Positions 45,921-55,066 are shown, numbered from the stretch's first letter. The stretch: DNA of 64,000 bases from Aphanothece saxicola GSE-SYN-MK-01-06B (GCA_019359745.1 JAHHGT010000004.1:124001-188000); one strand, 5' to 3'. Made by a program: numbers and translations. Notes: a model not told the origin generated them from the letters alone.

Positions 45921-47009
45921 ATGGGCAAGGGTCGGGAACTCGGTCTGCAGCTGCGCCAGTGGATCGCCACCGGTTCGGTCAGCCTGGATAACCCCCAGGC
46001 CCTGGCCAACCGGTTGATCGATGCCCTGGGGGCCGAGGAAAGCCTGCGGGGTCCCGTGCGCGATCTGGCCACCCAGCCCCTGTTGTTGCGGGTGCTGCAA
46101 TTGCAGGGTGGCCCCCAGCGCAGTGCCGTCACGGCCCTCAGCCAGCAGTTGGCCGGGATCTATGCGCCCAGGGTGCTGGCCGAGCTGCTTGACCTGCTGG
46201 AGGCCTGCTCCGGTGTGGCTCCTGTTCGGCCCGCAGGAGAAGTCATAGTCGCTGACGTTGCCATCAGCGGGCCCTGGCTGCAGAGCCTGCGGCCCCTCGG
46301 CCCCGGGCTGGCCCTGGCCGCCGCCTCGGCGCCGGTGCTGTTCTGGGCCGGCGGGGAACTCGATCAGTGGTTCTTTGATCCCTGGCGCTGGGGAAGCGGC
46401 GCGGTGCTGGTGGTGGCCCTGGCCCTGCTGCAGGCCCTGGCCCTCGGCCCGCTGCGGGCCCTGCGCCGCCGCTGGCCGTTGAGCCTTGAGGCCAGCGGTG
46501 ACCCTCGCCGCGCCTGGTGCTGGATCACGGCTCCCTGGATCCATTCCGCCAGCCGCGAGGCCCTGCTCAACCTGGTGGTGCTGGCGATCGTGCTGGGGAG
46601 CTCAACGCTGCCCCTGTCGTCCCTGCTGCTGCGCTACACCCTCACCGCCCTGGCCACCACGGCACCGGCGGTGCTGGTGGCCCGTCGGGCCCGGGTGCTG
46701 CGTCAGTGGGACGGGGCCTCTGGGCCGATCGCCGCGTTGATTGCCCTGGCTTCGGCCCTCAGCCTGCTGCACTGGAAGGCCCATCCCTTTGTGGTGGGGC
46801 CGGTGGAGATTCCCGCCTGGGTGCTGCTGGTGATCTTTGGCGCCGTCCAGCTGGGCTGGCAGTTGCCGCGCCGCGATCCCCAGGACAGCAGCAGCCCCAA
46901 GGCCCGGCTCTGGAGCAGCCCCTGGTGGTGGGGCACCGTGCTGGGAACGGCCTGGGCCCTGGTCACCCGCGCCCAGGAGCTGGGCCGGGGCCTGGGCTGG
47001 CTGGGCTGA
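45921..47009 (+). CDS. Unknown multi-pass membrane protein, rhomboid-like
   Basis: A 362-residue protein with a soluble N-terminal region of about 120 residues and roughly six hydrophobic segments after it. The stretch 'RRAWCWITAPWIHSASREAL' followed by 'LNLVVLAIVLGSSTLPLSSL' resembles the first membrane helices of rhomboid-fold proteins (WR..T..F.H....HL..N), but the catalytic GxSG is not visible, so it would be an inactive or very divergent member. It lies 32 bases after atpC in the same direction and 31 bases before the convergent PBP gene. Function is unknown. Confidence 0.7.
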   Translation: MGKGRELGLQLRQWIATGSVSLDNPQALANRLIDALGAEESLRGPVRDLATQPLLLRVLQLQGGPQRSAVTALSQQLAGIYAPRVLAELLDLLEACSGVAPVRPAGEVIVADVAISGPWLQSLRPLGPGLALAAASAPVLFWAGGELDQWFFDPWRWGSGAVLVVALALLQALALGPLRALRRRWPLSLEASGDPRRAWCWITAPWIHSASREALLNLVVLAIVLGSSTLPLSSLLLRYTLTALATTAPAVLVARRARVLRQWDGASGPIAALIALASALSLLHWKAHPFVVGPVEIPAWVLLVIFGAVQLGWQLPRRDPQDSSSPKARLWSSPWWWGTVLGTAWALVTRAQELGRGLGWLG

Positions 47010-47040
47010 AGCCCTGGCTCCGGCCTGAGCCCGCTCAGCA

Positions 47041-49326
47041 TCAGCTCGCCAGGGCGCGCATGACCTGCCCCCACAGCTCGGCCACCAGGGCGCCGGAGGC
47101 GGCCTGGGCGGGGCGGTTGTCGTCGTTGCCCATCCAGATGCCGGTGAGGATGCGGCTGGAGGGGGAGTAGCCCACGAACAGCACATCGACGCCGTTGTCG
47201 GTGGTGCCGGTCTTGCCGCGGGCATCGGCCACCACGGCGGCGGCGCCGCCGGTGCCAGCGCTCACCACCTGCCGCAGCAGGGCATCCATTTCGGCGGCCA
47301 CCGCCGGTTCAATCAGCTGACGCGGCAGCTCGCCCACCGGGGTGGTGACGCCGCTGGGGGGGCAGTCGGCCAGGGACCGCACCGAGCCGCAGATGCCCAG
47401 GTCGTAGATGCGTTTCACACCGTGCAGGGGCACCGAGCGACCGCCGTTGGCCACCACGGCATAGGCCCCCGCCAGCTCGTAGAGGAAGGTCTCCTTGCCG
47501 CCCAGCACCATCGAGAAGCTCTCCTCCATGGGCGTGCTGATGCCCAGCTGGCGGGCCTTGGCCACCACCTTGTTGAGGCCGGCCTGCTGGGCCAGCCGCA
47601 GCGCCACCACGTTCTCGGAGCTGGCGAAGCCCGCCGCCACACTGGTGCTGCCACCCCCGCCCCGGCAGCCGGCCACGTAGGCCAGCGGGGCGCAGGAGAC
47701 GGCATCGCCGGGCTTCACGCCGGCCTCCAGGGCCGCCAGGAAGCTGAACAGCTTGAAGGTGGATCCAGGCTGACGCAGGGCCTGCACCCGGTCAAAGCTC
47801 GAGCGGCTGTAATCGCCGCCGCCGACGTAGGCCAGGATCGCCCCGGTGCCGTAGTCGATCGCGATCAGGGCGCCCTGGGTGAGCCCGGCCCGGCCCCCCG
47901 GCCCCTCCAGGAACGCCTTCAGCTGCTTCTGGGCGATGGCCTGCAGGCGGGGGTCGATGCTGCTGATCACCGCGTAATTGCCCCGGGCCTCCGCGCTGCT
48001 GAGGTCGAGGGCGAAGCGTCGACCCTCCAGCTCGCCGATCACGTAATCGCTGAAGAAGGGATAGCTGGAGTAGGTGGACGCGCCGCAGGCGGAGGGATCG
48101 ATGTTGAGCGGTCGGCGGCGGGCGTCGATCAACGCCTGGTCGGAGAGATAGCCCTCGGCGTGCATCCGCCCCAGCACCAGGTCGCGGCGCTCCCTGCCCC
48201 AGGTGGGGTTCTCCCGGTTGCAGGGGCTGTAGCTGTTGGGGCTCGGCAGCAGGCCCACCAGGAACGCCGACTCCGCCACGTCCAGGGCGCTGGCCGACTT
48301 GCGGAAATAGAGCTGGGCCGCCTGCTCGAACCCTTCCGCCCCCAGGCCCAGGTAGGCCCGGTCGAGGTACATCTTCAGGATCCGGTTCTTGCTGAATCCG
48401 GCCTCCAGCTGCCAGGCCACCCACAGCTCCCGCAGCTTGCGGGCCACCGAGACATCGGTGCCCACGGCCGGGTAGACCATGCGGGCCACCTGCTGGGCCA
48501 GGCCGCTGCCGCCACCGGTGCCCTGCACCAGGGAGCGCAGGGTGCCGAACAGATCGATGCCGCTGTTCCAGCCGAAGCGCGAATCCTCCGAGGCGATCAG
48601 GGCCTGGCGCAGGTGCAGGGGGTAGTCGGCCAGGGTCGGCAGGGCCGTCGAGGAGCCCTCGACTGCATCGATCTGGCGGCCATCGGTGGAGAACACCTTC
48701 ACCGGCCCGCTCACCGACCGGATCGAGGAGCCGCCGGAGACGGTGGTGGCCAGCAGCAGACCCCCCAGGGCCACACCCGAGCCGACGAGGGCGCCGATGG
48801 CGCCCCAGTGCACCAGTTGCCCCAGGGGACTGCGGGGATGGCGGTACACCAGGGTGGGCGCTTCCCCCTTCAGCGGTGAGCCGAGCTGCAGCTTGTCCCC
48901 GTCCCGCAGGTGGATGGCGCGGATGCGGCGATCGCGGTGGAAGAGGCCGTTGGCGGAGCCGAAATCCTCGCCGACATAGTCCCGGTCGCCGGGGCGCTCC
49001 TGCTCCACGATCGCGTGCACCCGGCTGACGCCGGTGGCGTCGGCCGGCAGTTCGCAGAGGGGATCCCGGCCGATGCGGTAGCGGCCACCCTCCAGGGCCA
49101 CACGCTGGCGGCACTGGCCGCCGATCCAGAGTTCCAGCCAGGCGCCGTGGCGGTTCAGTTCCCCCAGGGCCGTACTCACGGCCCGGCGACGGCCGCCAGC
49201 CGGAGCGGGGCTGCCAAGGGCCTGCCAGAGGCGGAGCCAACCCGTGGCGGGCGCGGGTGCGGTGGGCGGGGCGGTGCTGGGTGCGGTGCTGTCGCCAGGC
49301 GACGCCTGCTCCGTCGTCCCCACCAT
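47041..49326 (-). CDS. FHA-domain class A penicillin-binding protein
   Basis: A 761-residue fusion. Residues about 65-150 form an FHA domain ('GGRYRIGRDPLCELPADATG', 'VSRVHAIVEQ', 'DFGSANGLFH'), which binds phosphothreonine. One TM helix ('WGAIGALVGSGVALGGLLLA') leads to a GT51 glycosyltransferase domain ('ALIASEDSRFGWNSGIDLFG', 'GSGLAQQVARMVYP', with the usual HxG of motif 1 changed to NSG) and a transpeptidase domain with SxxK in 'RQPGSTFKLFSF', SxN in 'FASSENVVAL' and KTG in 'DARGKTGTTDNGVDVLF'. It polymerises and cross-links peptidoglycan. The ATG at 49326 was chosen. It is divergent from the FHA/kinase operon by 59 bases. Confidence 0.92.
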   Translation of the reverse strand: MVGTTEQASPGDSTAPSTAPPTAPAPATGWLRLWQALGSPAPAGGRRRAVSTALGELNRHGAWLELWIGGQCRQRVALEGGRYRIGRDPLCELPADATGVSRVHAIVEQERPGDRDYVGEDFGSANGLFHRDRRIRAIHLRDGDKLQLGSPLKGEAPTLVYRHPRSPLGQLVHWGAIGALVGSGVALGGLLLATTVSGGSSIRSVSGPVKVFSTDGRQIDAVEGSSTALPTLADYPLHLRQALIASEDSRFGWNSGIDLFGTLRSLVQGTGGGSGLAQQVARMVYPAVGTDVSVARKLRELWVAWQLEAGFSKNRILKMYLDRAYLGLGAEGFEQAAQLYFRKSASALDVAESAFLVGLLPSPNSYSPCNRENPTWGRERRDLVLGRMHAEGYLSDQALIDARRRPLNIDPSACGASTYSSYPFFSDYVIGELEGRRFALDLSSAEARGNYAVISSIDPRLQAIAQKQLKAFLEGPGGRAGLTQGALIAIDYGTGAILAYVGGGDYSRSSFDRVQALRQPGSTFKLFSFLAALEAGVKPGDAVSCAPLAYVAGCRGGGGSTSVAAGFASSENVVALRLAQQAGLNKVVAKARQLGISTPMEESFSMVLGGKETFLYELAGAYAVVANGGRSVPLHGVKRIYDLGICGSVRSLADCPPSGVTTPVGELPRQLIEPAVAAEMDALLRQVVSAGTGGAAAVVADARGKTGTTDNGVDVLFVGYSPSSRILTGIWMGNDDNRPAQAASGALVAELWGQVMRALAS

Positions 49327-49385
49327 CCCCGGCCCATCTGCCTTGCTCCCATACGCTACCCGCAGCGATCGGAGCGGCCGGCCAG

Positions 49386-49670
49386 GTGGAGCAACGCCGG
49401 GATCCATGGGCACCCTTCCGCATCTGGACCGCCCTGACCATCGGGGTGTATGCCGTGCGGGCCACCTTTGCCGCCACCTGGGTGGGGGCGATCCCCGGCT
49501 GGGTGCTGCTGCTGCTGCTGCTGGTGGCCCTGGCGCTGGCGACCTCGGCCCTGCTGTTCCCCGGGCGGGTGATTCCCTGGCGGGAGGGGGAACCGATGGG
49601 CTGGTGGGGCCGGTTCCTGGCCGACCGGCGCCTGGGCCGCCGTCCCAAGGCCGGTGAGGACCCCCGATGA
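49386..49670 (+). CDS. Small membrane protein heading the FHA/kinase operon
   Basis: A 94-residue protein with two hydrophobic helices ('WTALTIGVYAVRATFAATWV' and 'GWVLLLLLLVALALATSALL') and a basic tail ('FLADRRLGRRPKAGEDPR'). The GTG at 49386 ('EQRRDPWAPFRIW') is the only reasonable start; the ORF-track start at 49257 lies in the PBP gene. Its stop overlaps the ATG of the FHA gene. No family is recognised, but its place first in the operon suggests it helps anchor the signalling proteins. Confidence 0.68.
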   Translation: MEQRRDPWAPFRIWTALTIGVYAVRATFAATWVGAIPGWVLLLLLLVALALATSALLFPGRVIPWREGEPMGWWGRFLADRRLGRRPKAGEDPR

Positions 49671-50398
49671 GCTCCCAGCCCCGGCTGCTGCTGCGGGCCG
49701 ATCCCGGCCGCAGCGTGCCGCTGGATCCCCGCACACCCCTCTCGATCGGCCGCGATCCGGCCAGCGGCCTCTGCCTGGGCCAGGCCCAGGGCGTCTCCCG
49801 CCACCACGCCCTGGTGCGGGTGTCGCGAACGCGGCCGGGCCAGTGGCTGCTCTGTGACCTGGGCAGCGCCAACGGCACCTATCTGGAGGGCGCCCGGCTG
49901 CGGGACTGCCGGCCCCTCTCGGACGGCGACGAGATCCGGCTGGGCCTGCAGGGGCCGGTGCTGCAGTTCCGCGCCACCGCCACCGCCACCGCCTCCACCG
50001 CCGCTGCCAGCGCCGCCGGCCGACCTGCGGCTCTGGTGGTGGACCAGCCGGCCGCCGGGCAGCTGGATTTCGCCGGCCGCTCCCTGCCCCTCGATCGGAT
50101 CCGCTCGGCCTACGTGCGCAGCCGTCGGCGCCATCCCCAGGCCTTCAGCTGGTGGCTGCTGCTCTGCCTGGGCGGCCTGCTGCTGCTTCCCTTTCCGTGG
50201 CTGTTCTGGCCCCTGCAGCTCGGGGCGCTGGCGGGCTGGATCCTGCTGGGCTCCCGCTGGGAGCATCTGCTGGAGGTGACGCTGCAGGACGGCCTGGCCT
50301 ACCGGCACCGCTTCGACAGCCTGGAGACCGCCCTGGCCCACCGCAACGGCATCCGCAAGGCGATGGGTCCGGCCCCGGCGTCGGGGAGGCGGCCATGA
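49667..50398 (+). CDS. Membrane FHA-domain protein
   Basis: A 243-residue protein. Residues 1-95 form an FHA domain ('TPLSIGRDPASGLCLGQAQG', 'VSRHHALVRVS', 'DLGSANGTYLEGARL'), with the Arg, Ser-x-x-His and Asn residues needed for phosphothreonine binding. An Ala/Thr-rich linker follows, then two TM helices ('WWLLLCLGGLLLLPFPWLFW', 'LQLGALAGWILLG') and a short cytoplasmic tail. It overlaps the genes on both sides by 4 bases (ATGA twice). It probably reads phosphorylation by the kinase encoded next, at the membrane. Confidence 0.88.
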   Translation: MSSQPRLLLRADPGRSVPLDPRTPLSIGRDPASGLCLGQAQGVSRHHALVRVSRTRPGQWLLCDLGSANGTYLEGARLRDCRPLSDGDEIRLGLQGPVLQFRATATATASTAAASAAGRPAALVVDQPAAGQLDFAGRSLPLDRIRSAYVRSRRRHPQAFSWWLLLCLGGLLLLPFPWLFWPLQLGALAGWILLGSRWEHLLEVTLQDGLAYRHRFDSLETALAHRNGIRKAMGPAPASGRRP

Positions 50399-51750
50399 GC
50401 TGGATCCTGCCGGAGGGCGCCAGCCTGGAGTTCGAGGGTCTGGCGGCTCCGCTGCGGATCATCCGGGGCCTCGGGGGTGGCACCCAGGGCCAGGTGTACG
50501 AGGTGGAACTGGAGGGGGAGCGGCTGGCCCTGAAGTGGTACCTGCCGGCCTGCATCGCCCGTGACGGGGGCCTGGAGCGGCGCCTGGTCGCCAGCATCCG
50601 CGCCACCGCCCCGAATGAGGATTTCCTCTGGCCGATCGCCCTGCTGCGGGCCAGTCCCGCCAGCCGCCCCCTGATCCGCATCCGCCAGGAGAGCTTCGGC
50701 TACCTGATGCCCCTGCGGCCGCCGGCCTACGTGGGGGCCTGTGAGCATGCCTCCGGCCGGCTGGCGATCGGCCTGCGCCAGGTGTTGCGCGCCTGCTTCG
50801 GCCTCGCCGATGCCTTCCATGCCCTGCACCTGGCGGGCCTCTGTTACAAGGATGTGTCGCTTGGCAACCTCTTCCTGGAGCCCGGCAGCGGCAGCATCCT
50901 CATCTGCGACAACGACAACGTCGCGGTGGATGGCGCCGACCATGGCGCGGTGCTCGGCACCCCGGGCTTCATGGCCCCGGAGGTGCTGCTGGGCCAGGCA
51001 CGGCCCGGCGCCGACAGCGACCTGTTTTCCCTGGCGGTGCTGCTGTTCCGGCTGCTCACCCGCCACGATCCGCTCAAGGGCCAGATGGAGCTGGCGATCC
51101 GCTGCCTTGATGAGCCGGCCCGCCGGCGCCTCTGCGGTGAGGATCCGGTGTTCATCTTCGATCCGGTCGACGACCGCAACCGACCCGACCCGATCGAGCA
51201 TGCGGCGGCCCTGATCACCTGGCCGATCTACCCCCGCCCCCTGCAGGCCCTGTTCGAGCAGACCTTCTGCCGCGGCATGAAGCAGCCCTCCCGCCGGGCC
51301 CTTACCGGCCAGTGGAAGCAGGAGCTGGCCCGCACCCTCGACCGCCGTACCCTCTGTCTTGCATGCGGCCAGGAAAACTTCCAGGCCAGCGGCGCTCCGG
51401 CGCTGTGCTGGAGCTGCGGCGCCCCCCTGCCGGAGCCCATCACGCTGCTGCTGGCCCATGGGAGCGTGGTCGCTGCCCCCGACAACGAGCTGCACGCCCA
51501 CCACTTCGATGCCCTGGCCGGGGAGGATCTGCGCCGGCCGCTGGCCCGGGTGGTGGCCCATCCCCAGGATCCGCGGCGGCTGGGGCTGCGCAATCTCCAG
51601 GCCGCTGCCTGGAGCGCCGAGACCCACGACGGCCGCTCCCAGCCGGTGCAACCTGGCGAGAGCTGTAGCCTCGCCGCACTCGCCCGGATCCAGTCCCCGG
51701 CGGGTCCGATCGCCGTGCAGCGCCCCACCCGGCCATCCCCCGCCACCTGA
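50395..51750 (+). CDS. Atypical Ser/Thr protein kinase with zinc ribbon
   Basis: A 451-residue kinase-fold protein. The glycine loop is 'IIRGLGGGTQGQVYEVELEG', the Lys is in 'LALKWYLP', the catalytic loop is 'LCYKDVSLGNLFLE' (Asp and Asn kept, the usual Lys after Asp replaced by Ser) and the metal motif is 'ICDNDNVAV' (DND for DFG); 'GTPGFMAPEVLLGQ' is the APE segment. After the kinase comes a zinc ribbon ('LCLACGQENF' and 'LCWSCGAPL') and a C-terminal domain of about 110 residues. The lineage resembles kinases of TerY-P triads. The ATG at 50395 overlaps the FHA stop; the ORF-track start lies in that gene. Confidence 0.88.
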   Translation: MSWILPEGASLEFEGLAAPLRIIRGLGGGTQGQVYEVELEGERLALKWYLPACIARDGGLERRLVASIRATAPNEDFLWPIALLRASPASRPLIRIRQESFGYLMPLRPPAYVGACEHASGRLAIGLRQVLRACFGLADAFHALHLAGLCYKDVSLGNLFLEPGSGSILICDNDNVAVDGADHGAVLGTPGFMAPEVLLGQARPGADSDLFSLAVLLFRLLTRHDPLKGQMELAIRCLDEPARRRLCGEDPVFIFDPVDDRNRPDPIEHAAALITWPIYPRPLQALFEQTFCRGMKQPSRRALTGQWKQELARTLDRRTLCLACGQENFQASGAPALCWSCGAPLPEPITLLLAHGSVVAAPDNELHAHHFDALAGEDLRRPLARVVAHPQDPRRLGLRNLQAAAWSAETHDGRSQPVQPGESCSLAALARIQSPAGPIAVQRPTRPSPAT

Positions 51751-51753
51751 GAG

Positions 51754-52491
51754 ATGCCGTTCCCCGACGTCAAGCTGGCCAACCGGCCGCTCCATTTCCT
51801 CTACCTCTGCGACTGCTCCGGCTCGATGGCGGCGTCGGGCAAGATGCAGGCCCTCAACCAGGCCATCCGCCAGTCGCTGCCGGGCATGGCGGCGGTGGCC
51901 CGGGACAACCCGGAGGCGCGGGTGCTGGTGCGGGCCGTGCGCTTCGCCGACCATGCCGCCTGGCACATCGAGACCCCCACGCCGGTGGATCAGCTGGAAT
52001 GGCGCGATCTCCAGGCCGGCGGCATCACGGCCATGGGGGAGGCCCTGAAGCTGGTGGCGGCGGCCCTGCAGACCCCGCCGATGGAGGTGCGCGCCCTGCC
52101 GCCGGTGCTGGTGCTGATCTCCGACGGCCAGCCCACCGATGATTTCGCCGCCGGCCTCGAGGCCCTGCTGCGGGTGCCCTGGGCCCAGAAGGCGGTGCGC
52201 CTGGCCATCGCCCTGGGCCACGACGCCGACCTGGAGGTGCTGCAGCGGTTCATCGGCATCGAACCGGCCACGGCGGGCCGCTCGCCCCGTCGCCCCCTGC
52301 AGGCCAGCAACGCCACGTCCCTGGCCCAGTACATCCAGTGGGCCTCCACGGCGGTGGTGGGGGCCGCCTCGATGCCGGCGAGCCGGGTGAGTGAGACGCC
52401 CCTCGAGCCTGCGGCGGGCAACATCCCCCTGCCGGATCTGCCCCCCACCGTGCTGGATCCCACCGACGATGTCGGTCCCCTGGTGTGGTGA
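51754..52491 (+). CDS. TerY-like von Willebrand factor A protein
   Basis: A 245-residue soluble vWA-domain protein. The MIDAS metal site is complete: 'LYLCDCSGSMAASGKMQALN' (DxSGS), the Thr of 'AGGITAMGEALKLV' and the Asp of 'LVLISDGQPTDDFAAGLEAL'. The C-terminal 60 residues are Pro-rich and probably flexible. TerY proteins of tellurite-resistance-type systems share this single vWA layout and are often encoded between a kinase and a PP2C phosphatase, exactly as here. It lies 3 bases after the kinase gene and overlaps the phosphatase gene. Confidence 0.9.
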   Translation: MPFPDVKLANRPLHFLYLCDCSGSMAASGKMQALNQAIRQSLPGMAAVARDNPEARVLVRAVRFADHAAWHIETPTPVDQLEWRDLQAGGITAMGEALKLVAAALQTPPMEVRALPPVLVLISDGQPTDDFAAGLEALLRVPWAQKAVRLAIALGHDADLEVLQRFIGIEPATAGRSPRRPLQASNATSLAQYIQWASTAVVGAASMPASRVSETPLEPAAGNIPLPDLPPTVLDPTDDVGPLVW

Positions 52492-53846
52492 ACCGCTGGG
52501 CGGCGCCGATCGCTGCCAGCCGGGCCGGGGCCGCCCACCTCAGGACCGGCCGCCCCTGCCAGGACGCCGTGCTCTGCGGTGAGCTGCGCGACGCCGAAGG
52601 CCAGCCCGTGATGCTGATGGCGGTGGCCGACGGCCACGGCGGGCTCCGCTACCGCCGCAGCGAGGTGGGCAGTCGCCTGGCCTGCGAGACGGCCCTGGCC
52701 GTGGTGGGGGACGCCCTGGCCGCCGCGCCCCCGGGGGACGGGGAGGGGGGCTGGAGCCGCTGGCTGGCCCACGACCTGCCCGAGGCGGTCCAGCGCCGCT
52801 GGCTGGAGGCGGTGCAGGCCCACTGGCAGAGGGATCCCGGCGAGGGCGACTTCGAGTCCCTGCTCTATGGCAGCACCCTCGGGCTGGTGGTGATGACGAC
52901 CCACTGGTGGGGCCATACGGGCCTGGGCGACTGGGACCTGGTGCGGGTGGAAGCGGACGGCCGTGCCCGGCTGCTGCAGGAGGAGAACGAACCCACGGCT
53001 CTCGGCGAGGCCACCTGCAGCCTCTGCCAGCCCCAGGCGGCGTCCCTGTTCGCGCGCCGGGCGGCCCTGCATCCCCTGGCGCCTGAGGCGCATGCGTTCG
53101 CCCTGGTGCTCTGCACCGATGGCATCCGTAAATCCTGTGCCACTGACGCGGACTTTCTCACCCTGACGGCCTGGCTGGCTCGCAGCGGCGCCGAGGCGGC
53201 AGGAGACCTGTCGGAGGCGCTGGATCGGATCAGCCGCGAAGGCAGCGGCGACGATGTGACCGTGGCGATCGGCCGCAGCGGGGCGCCCGGCGAGCCGCCG
53301 GCGCCGCTGCCCGCGCCTCCGGCGGTGGCGGAAACCCCTGCCGTGACGCCATCCCCTGCCCAGGCCGCCCAGGCTTCCCATCCCCGAAGGCGGCGCCCGG
53401 CGATCGGCCGGGCGGTGGCCATCGGCCTGGCCCTGGCCGCCGCCGGTGCGGGCTGGCTGGCCCTGATCTGGCCCCGAACCCAGCCCCCGCCGCAGGCGGC
53501 GCCCACCTCCCCCGGGCTGCGGGCCGCCCTGGCCGAGGTGGAGCGCCTCTGCGCCCAGCCGGCCAGCCTTCCCCTGGAGTTGCGCCGCCGGCGCGAGCTG
53601 TTCGTCGCCCTGCGCCAGGGCCGGCAGGATCCAGGCCAACTGAAAGCCGCAGCCGCCACGGATCCCCTGGCCGCCCTGATCGCGGCGGATCTGCCTGCTG
53701 CCGATCCAACGGTGGAAAAGCCTGCTGGGGCCAAACCGCCACCGGCCAATCCCCGCCGCAACCTGCAGGCCCTCGGTGCCTGCCCAGCCCTGCTGGAGGC
53801 CCTCAGCCAGCAGTGGGCCCTGTCCCCGGCTCCCACCACCCCCTGA
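52488..53846 (+). CDS. PP2C-family phosphatase, membrane-anchored
   Basis: A 452-residue protein with an N-terminal PP2C domain of about 260 residues: 'HLRTGRPCQDAVLCGELRDA' (Asp), 'MAVADGHGGLRYRRSEVGSR', 'LVLCTDGIRKSCA' and 'GSGDDVTVAIGRSG' keep the metal-binding aspartates. A Pro/Ala-rich linker leads to one TM helix ('AIGRAVAIGLALAAAGAGWL') and a C-terminal helical domain ('LPLELRRRRELFVALRQG') of unknown role. It should remove phosphates placed by the kinase two genes upstream. The start is a GTG overlapping the vWA stop (GTGA); an adjacent GTG at 52485 is equally possible. Confidence 0.9.
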   Translation: MNRWAAPIAASRAGAAHLRTGRPCQDAVLCGELRDAEGQPVMLMAVADGHGGLRYRRSEVGSRLACETALAVVGDALAAAPPGDGEGGWSRWLAHDLPEAVQRRWLEAVQAHWQRDPGEGDFESLLYGSTLGLVVMTTHWWGHTGLGDWDLVRVEADGRARLLQEENEPTALGEATCSLCQPQAASLFARRAALHPLAPEAHAFALVLCTDGIRKSCATDADFLTLTAWLARSGAEAAGDLSEALDRISREGSGDDVTVAIGRSGAPGEPPAPLPAPPAVAETPAVTPSPAQAAQASHPRRRRPAIGRAVAIGLALAAAGAGWLALIWPRTQPPPQAAPTSPGLRAALAEVERLCAQPASLPLELRRRRELFVALRQGRQDPGQLKAAAATDPLAALIAADLPAADPTVEKPAGAKPPPANPRRNLQALGACPALLEALSQQWALSPAPTTP

Positions 53847-53851
53847 CCACC

Positions 53852-54514
53852 ATGGCCCTGCGTCTGCTGCTCGATAGCGCCGATCCCCTGGAGTGGGAGC
53901 GCTGGCTGCCCAGCGGCCTGTTCCAGGGCGTCACCACCAACCCCACCCTGCTGCGGCGGGCCGGCCAGCCCTGCAACCTCGACCACCTGGGGCGGCTGGC
54001 GGAGCGCGCCGCGACCCTGGGCTGCCGCGAGCTGCATCTGCAGACCTGGGGCGCCGATGGCGAGCAGCAGCTGGCCACCGGCCGGGCCCTGGCAGCCCTC
54101 GATCCCCAGCGGGTTCTGGTGAAGGTGCCGATCACCCAGGGAGGGGCCGAGGTGGCACGCCAGCTGATCGCCGAAGGGGTGCCCGTCACGTTCACCGCCT
54201 GCTACGAGGTGGCCCAGGTGCTGGTGGCCGCCGCCCTCGGGGCCGACGGCATCGCCGCCTACCTGGGTCGCATCGGCGATCTGGGTCGCGACGGCCACGG
54301 CGAGCTGATCGCCATGCAGCGCGCTCTCGACGGGGTGGGCTCCAGCACCCGCCTGCTGGTGGCCAGCCTGCGCCAGCCGGGGGATCTGGCCCGCCTGGCG
54401 GCGGCCGGTCTGGCCCACCACACGATCAGTCCGGCCATTGCCGAAGCCCTGTTCGCCAGCCCGGACACCGCCGCGGCTGCCGAACAGTTCGAACGGGATT
54501 CCCAAGGCGGCTGA
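53852..54514 (+). CDS. Transaldolase / fructose-6-phosphate aldolase family
   Basis: A 220-residue TIM-barrel enzyme of the small TalC/FSA group. The N-terminal 'RLLLDSADPLEWERWLPSGL' and 'VTTNPTLLRRAG' match the family, and the Schiff-base Lys is in 'QRVLVKVPITQGG'. 'GVPVTFTACYEVAQVLVAAA' is the conserved strand after it. It could carry out a transaldolase step of the pentose phosphate pathway or an aldolase reaction with dihydroxyacetone; sequence does not separate these. The ATG at 53852 was chosen, 5 bases after the phosphatase gene. Confidence 0.88.
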   Translation: MALRLLLDSADPLEWERWLPSGLFQGVTTNPTLLRRAGQPCNLDHLGRLAERAATLGCRELHLQTWGADGEQQLATGRALAALDPQRVLVKVPITQGGAEVARQLIAEGVPVTFTACYEVAQVLVAAALGADGIAAYLGRIGDLGRDGHGELIAMQRALDGVGSSTRLLVASLRQPGDLARLAAAGLAHHTISPAIAEALFASPDTAAAAEQFERDSQGG

Positions 54515-54535
54515 ACCGCCCAGGGAACGCGGGAC

Positions 54536-55024
<489 letters not shown>

Positions 55025-55066
55025 CTAGCAAACGATTAACTTACCAGCCGATTCGCAGCAACCCCC

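Noticed and set aside
47792-50341. 849-codon minus-strand ORF
   Set aside because: Out-of-frame and antisense reading across the FHA-PBP and FHA genes; no domain.
50299-52221. 640-codon minus-strand ORF
   Set aside because: Antisense to the kinase and vWA genes.
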